Shown here piece by piece: positions 15,099-24,700 of a DNA stretch of 64,000 bases. The number at the start of each line of letters is the position of its first letter. Position 1 is the first letter of the stretch. The notes under the pieces are model-generated. The model made no database searches, was not told the origin of the DNA, and worked only from the letters and a program-made list of their open reading frames with translations. The DNA lies in the NCBI GenBank assembly GCA_015055665.1, contig SVHX01000006.1, positions 1 through 64,000 on the forward strand. The letters run 5' to 3'. A program made the translations under genes and the position numbers. The stretch is from Clostridiales bacterium (GTDB lineage: Bacteria; Bacillota; Clostridia; Christensenellales; UBA1242).

Positions 15099-15884
15099 AT
15101 GAGATTTTGTTCGCTGGCTAGTTCCTCTAAGGGTAATTGTAGTGTGGTATATTCTGATCAAGAAATACTATTAATTGACATGGGGATTACCCTTAAAGAT
15201 TTGGAAGAAAAATTTAATAGACTTAAGCTTAATATGGAGAACATCATAGGTGTTCTTGTTTCGCATGAACATGGCGATCACACCAAGGGTATTCTTAGTC
15301 TTGTTCGTAAGTATGGTGTGCCGGTGTATACTCATTATAATGCGTGCGACGGAGTTATCAACAAAACAAAAATATCTAGCCTATGTGTTACACGATTTTC
15401 TGATGACACATTTAGTGTGGGCAATTTCCGCGTAACACCATTTAGGGTTAGCCATGATGTTTGTTGTGTTGGATTTAATATAGAGGAATATTGCAACAAG
15501 ATAAGTATTGTAACAGATTTGGGATATACTACTAATGAGATAGTAGAAAGGCTATATGGTAGCAGGTTGGTAGTAATCGAGTCGAACCATGATGAAGATA
15601 TGGTTGTTGCTAGTACCAAGTATCCGCCTGTGCTTAAACGTCGTATACTTAGTGACAAGGGACACCTTAGTAATATTAATTGTGCCAAGGTTGTTGCTAA
15701 GCTTGCACAGAATAATGTAAGGCAGGTACTCTTTGCTCACCTGAGTGAAGAAACTAATACTCCTGCACTTTGTTATAGTACTATTTGTGATTATTTGGAA
15801 TCGGTAGGCATTACTCCTGATGTTAATATCAAATTGGATATTGCTAAGCCTAATGGCGTGGGGCCAATATTCCTTATATCGTAA
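15099..15884 (+). CDS. walJ: WalJ/YycJ-type metallo-beta-lactamase-fold hydrolase
   Basis: 261 aa. Begins MRFCSLASSSKGN, as in YycJ/WalJ proteins, and has the metal motif SHEHGDHTKG near residue 52 plus later ligands at the expected spacing (SNHDEDM, FAHLSEETN). In Bacillus-type genomes it ends the walRK operon next to htrA and rlmH, and the same neighbours stand here although walRK itself is not in the window. Proposed role is a nuclease-like or cell-wall coordination function; the enzyme activity remains uncertain in the family. Confidence 0.85.
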   Translation: MRFCSLASSSKGNCSVVYSDQEILLIDMGITLKDLEEKFNRLKLNMENIIGVLVSHEHGDHTKGILSLVRKYGVPVYTHYNACDGVINKTKISSLCVTRFSDDTFSVGNFRVTPFRVSHDVCCVGFNIEEYCNKISIVTDLGYTTNEIVERLYGSRLVVIESNHDEDMVVASTKYPPVLKRRILSDKGHLSNINCAKVVAKLAQNNVRQVLFAHLSEETNTPALCYSTICDYLESVGITPDVNIKLDIAKPNGVGPIFLIS

Positions 15885-15936
15885 TAGCTAAAATATTATG
15901 CCTCTCTACTCAAATATTGGTAGGGTGGTTTTTTTT

Positions 15937-16953
15937 ATGAAAAAATTAGCCATGATTCTGGCTGCGTGTATGATTTGTAGTGGGTGTAGTGTTCTTGATA
16001 TAATGGATGGCGTAGGAGATTATGACAAAGCGATTGAAAGCAAACAGATTACATTATACGAAAATTCTACAACTCAGGAAGTGGCTAGTGCGGTTGGACC
16101 TGCGATAGTGGGTATTAGTGGTAGGTATAGTAATGGAGAGAGTGTTGGGAGTGGTGTGTGTCTAGCCGAAGGCGGATATATACTTACAAATTCTCATGTA
16201 ATCTCTGGTGCTGACAAGATAACGCTATATCTTAGTGACAAGTCTTCGGCGACTGCTAAAATAATCTACGATAACCCTGTTCTTGACCTTGCAATTATCA
16301 AGAGTAGCAAAAATATGCCGTATTTGCCTATTGGCAGTAGTGATGATATCTTGGTTGGAGAAGATGTATTGGCAGTTGGTACGCCATTAACCTTGACTCT
16401 TACGCATACCTTTACCAAGGGGATTGTTAGTGCACTTAATCGCACGCTTAAGGTAGATAGCGATTCTGGCGAGGGGTATATGCAGAATCTAATTCAACAT
16501 GATGCTAGTCTTAACCCTGGTAATAGTGGAGGGCCTTTGCTCAATGGAAGAGGGGAGGTAATTGGCATTAATACTCTGAAGATTGCGACCGGTGAGGGTA
16601 TTGGATTTGCTATTCCTTCCAAGAGCTTTGAAAGTTTGCTGGGTAGTTATGTCAAAAATATTAATTACGAAGTGCCATATTTGGGGCTTTATGGTTATGA
16701 TAGCGAGATAGCAAACTATGAGGATAGTTCTATTAGTAGCCTAGGCTTTTATGTATTGAGTGTCAACGACAATAGCCCTTTAATTAATCTAGGTGTAACA
16801 AAGGGGTGTGTTGTTACGGAATTCAATGGCAAGAAGATTAATAACACTCTCGATCTTAAGGATGAACTATACAAATTAACCACAAGCGATATGGTTGAGC
16901 TGGTTTATGAAAATAATGGCGTTAGTAACAAGGTTAAAGTATGTCTTAAATAG
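15937..16953 (+). CDS. htrA: HtrA-like trypsin-type serine protease, probable lipoprotein
   Basis: 338 aa from the ATG at 15937 (GGGTGG upstream). The N-terminus is a signal sequence ending in ICSGC, a plausible lipobox, so it is probably anchored outside the membrane. The catalytic triad is present: His in TNSHVI (about 86), Asp in VLDLAII (about 117), Ser in NPGNSGGPL (about 196). A PDZ-like domain covers about residues 250-338. Shorter than Bacillus HtrA (about 450) because the long cytoplasmic N-terminus is absent. Follows walJ; a terminator follows. Confidence 0.9.
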   Translation: MKKLAMILAACMICSGCSVLDIMDGVGDYDKAIESKQITLYENSTTQEVASAVGPAIVGISGRYSNGESVGSGVCLAEGGYILTNSHVISGADKITLYLSDKSSATAKIIYDNPVLDLAIIKSSKNMPYLPIGSSDDILVGEDVLAVGTPLTLTLTHTFTKGIVSALNRTLKVDSDSGEGYMQNLIQHDASLNPGNSGGPLLNGRGEVIGINTLKIATGEGIGFAIPSKSFESLLGSYVKNINYEVPYLGLYGYDSEIANYEDSSISSLGFYVLSVNDNSPLINLGVTKGCVVTEFNGKKINNTLDLKDELYKLTTSDMVELVYENNGVSNKVKVCLK

Positions 16954-16965
16954 TAGGTTGTTATT

Positions 16966-17026
16966 AAAATAGTGGATATATCTTGGGGCAAGATTGTGGC
17001 TTTGGGGATTATTCCGCTATTTTTTT
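16966..17026 (+). terminator. Terminator after htrA
   Basis: AAAATAGTGGA pairs with TTCCGCTATTTT (G-T pair allowed), followed by a T-run. The remainder of the gap to 17114 shows nothing further. Confidence 0.55.
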
Positions 17027-17113
17027 GTGCTAAATTCAAGTATTAAGGGGTGCGTAAAGTACTAAAAATTAGGAGAAAATGCATAAATCATTAAAAAATT
17101 ATCTTAGTAGCAC

Positions 17114-17142
17114 TTGATTATAATTATAAATTATAGTATTAT
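17114..17142 (+). promoter_or_regulatory. Promoter of the CPBP-rlmH-mfd run
   Basis: TTGATT (17114-17119), 17 bp, TATTAT (17137-17142), upstream of the first CPBP gene. Confidence 0.45.
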
Positions 17143-17214
17143 ATATATAAGCGTAGAAAGTGTAGATAGTTATAAATCTAACACTTTAATTACCAAATTA
17201 TAAGGTAAATGGTT

Positions 17215-18273
17215 ATGAATAAGAAAAATTTCGAAATTAAGGATAATAGATTCTCGGTATTAGATGCGTTCCGATTTTTCTTTTATCTATTCGTAGTAAT
17301 TACGGTATTCTCGTTTGTGTTCTCTGTTGCTTTGATTGTAATATCGGCAGTGACAGGCAAGACAACTGAGGAGCTTAACAGTGGATCTATTGTAGATATC
17401 ATATCTGTGATGGCATCCCCCGTAATTATAATTGTATTTAGTATAGTGTATAGCAAGATTCGTAAGGTTAAGCTATCTAGTACGTTTAATGATGGGCAGA
17501 AGATAAGCCTATTGCCAATCTCTGTATCGATAGTATTAGCAATTATTGCAATATTCTTATTTACTCCTTTCATGGAGTTGGTGGAGTATGGTTTCATGCA
17601 ATTTGGATACAATCCAGATTCGACAATACCTCTCCAGGACAAGATGACAACTAGTCCGGGATTCTTCTTTCTTGGGGTGTTCTTGTACGCAGTTCTTCCT
17701 GCTGTGGCAGAAGAAATTGTGTTCCGCGGAGTTATTCAAACTTCGTTACAATCTAGATTCAAAGGCTATGTGGCAATACTTGTGACTGCTGTGTTGTTTA
17801 CATTAATGCATGGATCTTTGCAACAGACGGTGTATCAGATGGTTATGGGTATAATGCTTGGATATGTAGCTTGTGTTGGCGGATCAATATTATACTCCAT
17901 AATACTGCACTTCCTTAATAACTTATTTGTGTTGTTATTTGGATGTTTTGATATTGTTTCGTATCTAAGCGAAGACGCGATTTATTATAATATTTATAGC
18001 ATGATATTCCCTATATGCTTGTTCCTACTAGGAGTGGGGCTTGTTGGAATATTGTTCTGGGTACTTAAATATCTTAGGACCAAGAATTTCTTTAGGTACG
18101 AAGGTAATAAGAAAAAGAAACCTCCTAAATCTCAAGAACCGGAGAACAAGATTGGTTTGCGTGAAATGTGGAAGAATCTTGATAATAAAGAAAGAATATT
18201 CATGTTATCTGGGCTTGTCTTAGTAGGCGTGCTATGGATAATTGCTACAATTGATGGGTTTGTTATTAAATAA
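17215..18273 (+). CDS. CPBP family intramembrane metalloprotease (copy 1)
   Basis: 352 aa from the ATG at 17215, which has AAGG at a better distance than the ATG 6 nt earlier. Eight or so membrane segments. AVAEEIVFRGV (the EExxxR motif, about residue 165), TLMHGSLQQ and HFLNNLF provide the Glu and His residues of the CPBP/Abi (Rce1-like) family. These cleave membrane-associated or prenylated substrates, or are linked to bacteriocin immunity; the substrate here is unknown. A basic proline/lysine linker and a last membrane segment follow. Tandem with a second copy. Confidence 0.85.
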   Translation: MNKKNFEIKDNRFSVLDAFRFFFYLFVVITVFSFVFSVALIVISAVTGKTTEELNSGSIVDIISVMASPVIIIVFSIVYSKIRKVKLSSTFNDGQKISLLPISVSIVLAIIAIFLFTPFMELVEYGFMQFGYNPDSTIPLQDKMTTSPGFFFLGVFLYAVLPAVAEEIVFRGVIQTSLQSRFKGYVAILVTAVLFTLMHGSLQQTVYQMVMGIMLGYVACVGGSILYSIILHFLNNLFVLLFGCFDIVSYLSEDAIYYNIYSMIFPICLFLLGVGLVGILFWVLKYLRTKNFFRYEGNKKKKPPKSQEPENKIGLREMWKNLDNKERIFMLSGLVLVGVLWIIATIDGFVIK

Positions 18274-18278
18274 AAATT

Positions 18279-19415
18279 ATGAAATACTATAATGTCGAAG
18301 GAAACAAAAAGTCAATAAAAAAAGTATTTGCCATATATTATATATGTATGGCAGTATTTTGCGTATTGAGGGTGCTAGCGAGTGTAATTACTCTGCCTAT
18401 ATCTGATGCTCTCTATAACACATTATTTTCGCTAATAATTCAGATAGGCATATTATGTTTGCTCCCATTTGGCTTGTATATGTTGTTGCTTAAAGTAAAG
18501 CCTAGAGAGGCGTTGCAACATTGTAACGCGTTCCGAATTAACTGGGTAGTTATTCTGATTAGCGTTGTACTAGGAATATTGTGTTTTTTTATTAACATAG
18601 CTGTTTCCTCGTTATTTAACGGGATGTTAGCCTTTACTGGGTACGAATTCCCATCAGGTGGCGGAGAGTCGGATTATTCGGTAGGCAACTTCTTCCTGCA
18701 GATATTTCTTGTAGCTGTAATTCCGGCAATTGCCGAGGAATTCTTACATAGGGGGCTATTACTTCAGGGGATTAAACATATTGGATTTAAGAAAGCTATT
18801 ATAATCTCAAGCCTTATGTTTGCTCTTCTTCACTTTAATATTCAGCAAGTCTTCTATGCTTTCGTATTAGGCTTGATAATGGGATTTGTTTCTGTTGTTG
18901 CCAAGAATATTTGGCCAGCAGTTATTATTCACTTTGTCAACAATGCAATCTCGGTGTATATTGACTTCGCTTCTGCAAAGGGTTGGGTGTTTGGTAATGT
19001 ATTGGATCTGCTAGAGTCTTTCTTGATGAAGAACAATATATTCGTTATATTTGTAGTGATTAGTCTAGTAATGGTTGTTATAGTGTCGTTACTTTGTCTA
19101 TTTATATGGTTATTATATAGACAGGCGTTGGTGCGTAGAGTTCATAAAGCAATTGACAAGGCGTATGAGCAGATGGGCAGTGCGTTTGCATCTCCAATCA
19201 AGGTGAGTGATAGTCATGAGGTAATAGTTGACCTTATCGAGAGCAGTACGCTTATTGATCTTGAGGCTAAAGTCCTTGATAATCCAATCAATGCCGTTAT
19301 GCCTAAAGAAAAATCAAGGTATAAAGCCAGTTATATGGACATGGTGTTCTTGTGGGGCGGTGTAGTACTTGGTGCACTGGTTACCATATTTACGTATGTT
19401 TGGGGGTTGCTATAA
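18279..19415 (+). CDS. CPBP family intramembrane metalloprotease (copy 2)
   Basis: 378 aa, multi-pass. AIAEEFLHRGLL, ALLHFNIQQ and VIHFVNNAI are the three CPBP motifs. Same topology as copy 1, with a cytosolic stretch of about 80 residues before a final membrane helix. The proximity (5 nt) and shared layout indicate an old tandem duplication; the sequences are well diverged. The stop codon overlaps the rlmH start (TAATG). Confidence 0.85.
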   Translation: MKYYNVEGNKKSIKKVFAIYYICMAVFCVLRVLASVITLPISDALYNTLFSLIIQIGILCLLPFGLYMLLLKVKPREALQHCNAFRINWVVILISVVLGILCFFINIAVSSLFNGMLAFTGYEFPSGGGESDYSVGNFFLQIFLVAVIPAIAEEFLHRGLLLQGIKHIGFKKAIIISSLMFALLHFNIQQVFYAFVLGLIMGFVSVVAKNIWPAVIIHFVNNAISVYIDFASAKGWVFGNVLDLLESFLMKNNIFVIFVVISLVMVVIVSLLCLFIWLLYRQALVRRVHKAIDKAYEQMGSAFASPIKVSDSHEVIVDLIESSTLIDLEAKVLDNPINAVMPKEKSRYKASYMDMVFLWGGVVLGALVTIFTYVWGLL

Positions 19416-19885
19416 TGAAGATTAATGTAGTTGTGGTGGGAACTCTCAAAGAAAAATACTGGATAGATGCGTGTAAGGAATACGAAAAGCGTATATCTAG
19501 ATTTCATACTCTTAATATTATTACAATAGACGAAGAGAAGTTGCCTAAGGTGGCAAGCGAGGCGGATATTTCTCGTTGTCTTGTCAAAGAAGGTAATAGG
19601 ATTGATAAGTATCTTAAGGGATACATTGTTGTGCTTGATGTTATGGGTAAGTCGGTCGACAGTCCTAAGCTTGCTAGTATTATCGAGAATTCTAGCCTAA
19701 ACTACGATCAGATAACCTTTGTTATTGGTGGTAGCTATGGACTATCAGAAATGATTAAGGATAAGGCGAACTTAAGATTAAGTTTCTCGCCTATGACGTT
19801 TCCTCATCAGTTATTTAGAGTAATGTTGCTCGAACAGATATACAGAGCTTCTACTATTAGCAACAATATTCTGTATCACAAGTAG
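19415..19885 (+). CDS. rlmH: 23S rRNA (pseudouridine1915-N3)-methyltransferase RlmH
   Basis: 156-157 aa, exactly the family length, from the ATG at 19415 overlapping the previous stop. It methylates pseudouridine 1915 in helix 69 of 23S rRNA using SAM. SPOUT-fold signatures: FVIGGSYGLSEM (SAM knot), SFSPMTFPHQLFRVMLLEQI, and the terminal ILYHK. An upstream in-frame start (19352) inside the CPBP gene is unnecessary. The walJ-htrA...rlmH order follows the usual Firmicutes arrangement. Confidence 0.95.
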   Translation: MKINVVVVGTLKEKYWIDACKEYEKRISRFHTLNIITIDEEKLPKVASEADISRCLVKEGNRIDKYLKGYIVVLDVMGKSVDSPKLASIIENSSLNYDQITFVIGGSYGLSEMIKDKANLRLSFSPMTFPHQLFRVMLLEQIYRASTISNNILYHK

Positions 19886-19901
19886 ATGAAGGGGTATTAT
19901 T

Positions 19902-20393
19902 ATGACTGATGAAGAATATATGGCAATTGCTCTTAAAGAGGCCAGCAAAAGTCTAGCTAGTGAGGATGTGCCTGTCGGAGCTATTATTGTACGTGATGGC
20001 AAGATAATTGCTAAAGGCTATAATACTAGAGAAAAATATCAATTGACTACTGCTCATGCTGAGATAAATGCTATTAATGATGCTTGCAAACAAGTTGGTC
20101 GTTATAGGCTAGATGGTGCAATTATATATGTTACCAAAGAGCCATGCCTTATGTGTATGGGAACAATTCTGTCTGCGCATATTGCTAAGATTGTATATGG
20201 TGCTAGTGATTATAGGTTTGGCACTAGTCATCTTGCAGACAACAATAATTTCAATCACAAATGCGAGATTGTTGGCGGAGTTTTGGGGGATAAGTGTGAG
20301 GCTGAACTTAAAAAATTTTTCAAGAATTTAAGGGGTAAAAATGCAAGTACTAGAAAGGTTAAAGATACAACCAACGAAGAAGTCGGAAACTAA
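19902..20393 (+). CDS. tadA: tRNA-specific adenosine deaminase TadA
   Basis: 163 aa. Converts A34 to inosine in tRNA-Arg(ACG). Zinc deaminase motifs: TTAHAEINAI (His ligand and catalytic Glu, about residue 50) and TKEPCLMCMGTIL (two Cys ligands, about residue 80); IVYGASDYRFG is also TadA-like. The C-terminus is longer than needed, and its last 53 nt overlap the next gene in another frame. Confidence 0.92.
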   Translation: MTDEEYMAIALKEASKSLASEDVPVGAIIVRDGKIIAKGYNTREKYQLTTAHAEINAINDACKQVGRYRLDGAIIYVTKEPCLMCMGTILSAHIAKIVYGASDYRFGTSHLADNNNFNHKCEIVGGVLGDKCEAELKKFFKNLRGKNASTRKVKDTTNEEVGN

Positions 20394-21213
20394 AGTACAA
20401 GCAATTATTGTGCGGGTGACACCATCTAAGAACTCTTACAATGGAGAGATTTTGGGGAGAAGTCTGGTGGACTGGGTGGCTTTTGCTTGCAACAAGCTAA
20501 ACAAAAAAGTTGTTGATTTTAGCCCCAAAAGTTCTTTGATAGAGTTGGCAAAAAACAATATTGATAGTTCTTATGATTATTCAATTATTTTAATGTCGAC
20601 CACACCACTACTAACTGCCGATACAATCGATTCGATTATTGAGTATGCGGTATACAAGGATGTCAACTTGTGTAAATTGCCTGTAGGGTATATTGTTAAG
20701 AATAGTTATATGCTGAGCGGTAATACTCTGGATATTGATAGCCTGTATTCGCAGAATTTGGAAGAATTCTTCCTTGTAGAATCCAAGAAGCAATATGTTG
20801 AAGCCGAGGAGATACTGCAGAGCAGGATTAATAGTTTCCATATGCGAAATGGTGTTGAGATCGAAAGACCTAAGAATACCTATATTGGCCCTGAGGTCGA
20901 TATCGAGCCGGGGGTAATTATTATGGTGGGTAATGTCCTCAAAGGTCATACAAAAATTGGTGCGGGTGTGATACTCAAAGAGAATAATGTGGTTAGTAAT
21001 AGTAAGATAGGTGCGGACTCTTGCGTTGCGGGGGCAAGCATTGAGGAATCTATCTTGGGCAGAGAGTGTTATGTGTCTAGCTATTCGACTATTAAGCATA
21101 GTATTGTCGGGGATAGATGTATAATTGGTGCGGGTTGTCATATTAGTAGATATAATTTGGCTGCAAGTTCCAAACTTAATGCAAACACTATATTGGGAGA
21201 AGATAACAAATGA
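20341..21213 (+). CDS. GlmU-like protein with a degenerate nucleotidyltransferase half
   Basis: 290 aa, against about 450-460 for GlmU. The N-terminal half keeps the general layout (MSTTPLLTADTIDSII resembles the PLl...tl segment of GlmU) but lacks the glycine-rich uridylyltransferase loop (LAAGxGTRM). The C-terminal half is a left-handed beta helix of hexapeptide repeats beginning GVEIERPKNTYIGPEVDIEP, strongly GlmU-like but short. In Firmicutes glmU lies just upstream of pth and mfd, as here, so this is a positional homologue. Catalysis is doubtful; a regulatory or scaffold role is possible. Start supported by AAGGGG; overlaps tadA by 53 nt. Confidence 0.65.
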   Translation: MQVLERLKIQPTKKSETKVQAIIVRVTPSKNSYNGEILGRSLVDWVAFACNKLNKKVVDFSPKSSLIELAKNNIDSSYDYSIILMSTTPLLTADTIDSIIEYAVYKDVNLCKLPVGYIVKNSYMLSGNTLDIDSLYSQNLEEFFLVESKKQYVEAEEILQSRINSFHMRNGVEIERPKNTYIGPEVDIEPGVIIMVGNVLKGHTKIGAGVILKENNVVSNSKIGADSCVAGASIEESILGRECYVSSYSTIKHSIVGDRCIIGAGCHISRYNLAASSKLNANTILGEDNK

Positions 21214-21764
21214 TAGCTATAATTGGACTTGGAAATCCAGGAAAAAATTATGAAAAAACCGTTCACAATCTAGGCTATATGGCACTAGATTATTTTGCCG
21301 ATAGACATAATTGCCAGTTCTCGAAATCCAAGTATTCGGGCAAGGTTGCAGAAGTTGTAATCGGTGGAGAGAAAGTTATTCTTATTAAGCCAGAAACTTA
21401 TATGAATCTTAGTGGTAAGAGCGTAGTAGAAGTAATGAATATGCATAAGCTTGATCCTAGCATGATTCTGGTACTATCTGATGATATTGATCTTAACTTT
21501 GGTGCAATTAGGGTAAGGTCTAAGGGCAGTGCAGGCACTCATAATGGATTAAGAGATATTGTAGGTAGGATTGGCGAAGGGTTTCCTCGTATAAGAATTG
21601 GTGCTGGCAGACCAGAAAGTGGCGATCTTGCAAGCTATGTGCTTAGTAGGATAAGCGATAATCGTTTGCAAGAACTTGATGTCACAATGGATAAGGTTGC
21701 AAATATAATAGAGTTATTTGTTAAGAATAAGACTGTCGAAGGGATTGACGTAAATAGGGTATAG
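21210..21764 (+). CDS. pth: Peptidyl-tRNA hydrolase
   Basis: 184 aa, normal length. Releases tRNA from stalled peptidyl-tRNA. GLGNPGKNYEKTVHNLGYMA carries the catalytic Asn10 and His20 positions; LSDDIDLNFG holds the conserved Asp; GSAGTHNGLRDI and FPRIRIGAGRP are family signatures. Starts with an ATGA overlap with the GlmU-like gene and is 3 nt from mfd, so translation is coupled. Confidence 0.95.
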   Translation: MIAIIGLGNPGKNYEKTVHNLGYMALDYFADRHNCQFSKSKYSGKVAEVVIGGEKVILIKPETYMNLSGKSVVEVMNMHKLDPSMILVLSDDIDLNFGAIRVRSKGSAGTHNGLRDIVGRIGEGFPRIRIGAGRPESGDLASYVLSRISDNRLQELDVTMDKVANIIELFVKNKTVEGIDVNRV

Positions 21765-21767
21765 ATA

Positions 21768-24700
21768 GTGTTTAGCAAATTTATAAGAGGTGGCAATTTC
21801 GAATTGCTTAAGAGCTCAATAGAAGAGGGAATTAACACAAGTGTGTTTGGTCTTAACCTCGGAGAAAAATTAGCACTAGTTGGGGATAGTGCGTTTCTTT
21901 TTTATGTTGTTGAGAGCGAAGATAATGCTGCTACTGTTATTGAGAAACTGCAGGGGATGGGTAGAGCTCCAAGATTCATGGGTAATGTGCTAGATCCTCT
22001 AGATAGTGATTTCGAGTCTAGTATAGACGAGTCTACAATACTTAGAGATATTGTATCGGGTAAGTGCGATACGCTTGTTATAACTCCTGTAATTATTGCT
22101 AGTAGATTTCCAGACAAATCTCGTTTGGCATCTATTCAAGTATCTGTTGGAGATACTATGGAGATGTCAAATATAGGTAAGTTGTTATCTGGGTACGGAT
22201 ATCGCAGAGTGGATATTGTATCAAGTATGGGCGAATATGCTCTAAGGGGAGATGTTCTTGACGTCTATCCGCTAGGTGGAGAACCGATAAGAATAATGAC
22301 AGACTTTGATGTGGTAGAAAGTATTCGAAAGTACAACCTTGTAACTCTTCTGACATCAGAAGCTATCAACTCGTGTGAGATTCTTAGTGGCAATCTTATT
22401 AATGTTAGTGGTGCTGATATCGAGGATGTTTATGCCGAGCGTAAGATCAAGCATGATGATCTGTATCACGACCTTATATCGGGCGAAAAAAATGACCCGA
22501 GATTAATTGTATTTGACAAAGGATATAAGTCAACTATTTTTGATTACGCGGATGATGCTGTAATTGTCTTTGATGGGGCTAAAGGTATATACGACAAATT
22601 AGAAAAATATATATCAGAGTACAATGCTAGATTAGAAGATAGTTCTTTGCGAAAAATAGCAACTATGCAAAGTGTCAAAAATTGCCTAAACTTTCCTAAT
22701 AATCACACTTTGGTCGCCTTCCATTATATTAATCAGAATAATAGGATATTTGCTCCCAAGAAGGTCTTTAATATAAGGACGTTGCCGGCGGTTAATTATA
22801 CTGGTAATTCTAGTGTGCTAAGGCTGGATATAGATAATTTCTTGAGTAATGGGTATACAGTTATTTTGTGTGCGGGTAGTAACGAAAATACTAATAGGCT
22901 TACTTCTCAATTGGGTGATCTTGCTAGCAAGGCAAGAGTTTCTGGAAGAATATCTCAGTGCGACAAGGGGCTCAATATTGTTTCGCGAAAGTATCCGCTA
23001 GATATTATTCTGCCTGAAGAGAAGTTAGCGGTAATATCTGACACAAGTTTGTTTGGCAGACCTAGAAAGATTATCGGAGCTAGCAACGCTCTATCGTTCC
23101 TTGATGGTCAAGTCCCTGAAGAAAATGATTATGTTGTTCACAACACACATGGAATAGGTAGGTGTCTGGGGGTTAAAACATTAACGCTTGGACAAGCTCC
23201 GAGAGATTATGTTGTTATTGAGTACAAGAACAGTGATAAGGTATATCTGCCTGTTGAGAACATGAATCAAATAAGCAAATACGTCGGCTCGGACAAAGCA
23301 CCTACAATTAACAAGCTTGGCGGAACGGAATTTGCCAAGACTAAAGAGCGAGTGAAGTCGGCCGTCAAGAAGATGGCTTTTGACTTGGTTGCACTTTATC
23401 GTGAGCGTATGAACAAAGAAGGATTTAAATATAGTGCAGATGACGAAATGCAGATTGACTTCGAGCGAAGTTTTGGGTTTGACGAAACGGTAGATCAGCT
23501 TAAGGCTATTAATGATTGCAAGTCGGATATGGAATCGGGCAAGGTAATGGATAGGCTGGTTTGTGGAGATGTCGGATTTGGTAAGACTGAGGTTGCTTTG
23601 CGTATAGCATTTAAGACAATCCTTGGTGGCAAGCAAGTGGCACTTATGTGTCCGACTACAATACTTAGTGAGCAACATTTCAATACGGCTAAGGCTAGGA
23701 TGTCGAGCTTTGGCGTTAAGATTGCTGTACTTAATAGATTATGTTCGTCACAAGATGAGGCAAGAATTAAGAAGGACTTCAGTGATGGTAAGATAGATAT
23801 GTTGTGCGGAACACACAAATTATTATCGAGTGATATTAATTACAATAATTTGGGACTTCTTGTTCTTGATGAGGAGCAGAAGTTTGGTGTTTCGGATAAA
23901 GAAAAAATTAAGAATTTTAAGAAAAATATTAATGTGCTTACTCTTAGTGCAACGCCAATTCCTCGTACTCTTAATATGTCTTTGATGGGGGTAAGGGATA
24001 TATCTGTAATCGAAACTCCGCCAGTGGAGAGGCTACCTAGTGATGTTCAGGTAGTGGAATATAACGAGCATATCATAAGATCTGCAATTGCACGAGAATT
24101 AGAGCGAAATGGACAAGTGCTAGTTATCTATAACAAGGTAGAGAAGATATACAACTTTGCTTCGCGAATCAAGATGTTGTCACCAGAAGATGCAACCATT
24201 TCAGTTGCTCATGGACAGATGGATAAGAAAGAACTGGAGAAAGAGATATTTAACTTGTATAACGGCAAGACGCAGGTGCTTGTTGCAACAACGCTTATCG
24301 AAAATGGCGTAGATCTTCCTAATGCTAATACGTTAATTGTTATTAATGCTGATATGTTGGGTCTATCTCAGCTATACCAGTTAAAAGGTCGTATCGGAAG
24401 GTCGGATAAATATTCTTATGCTTATTTCACTTTTGACAATCGCAAAGAGTTAAATGAAAATGCTTATAAAAGATTGCAAGCAATCAAAGAATTTAGTCAG
24501 ATGGGTAGTGGCTTTAAGATTGCAATGCGAGATCTTGAGATAAGGGGAGCTGGTAGTCTGCTTGGTGCAGAGCAAAGCGGACATATCGAGAAGATTGGAT
24601 ACAATATGTATGTGGATCTTATCTCTGAGAGTGTTAGCGAGATCAAGGGCGAGAAGGTGACTGCTCGAACTGATATCAAGGTAGAAACTATGTTACCTGC

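Noticed and set aside
16954-17114. Possible riboswitch before the CPBP genes
   Set aside because: Only a terminator for htrA and a promoter are visible; no known aptamer pattern.
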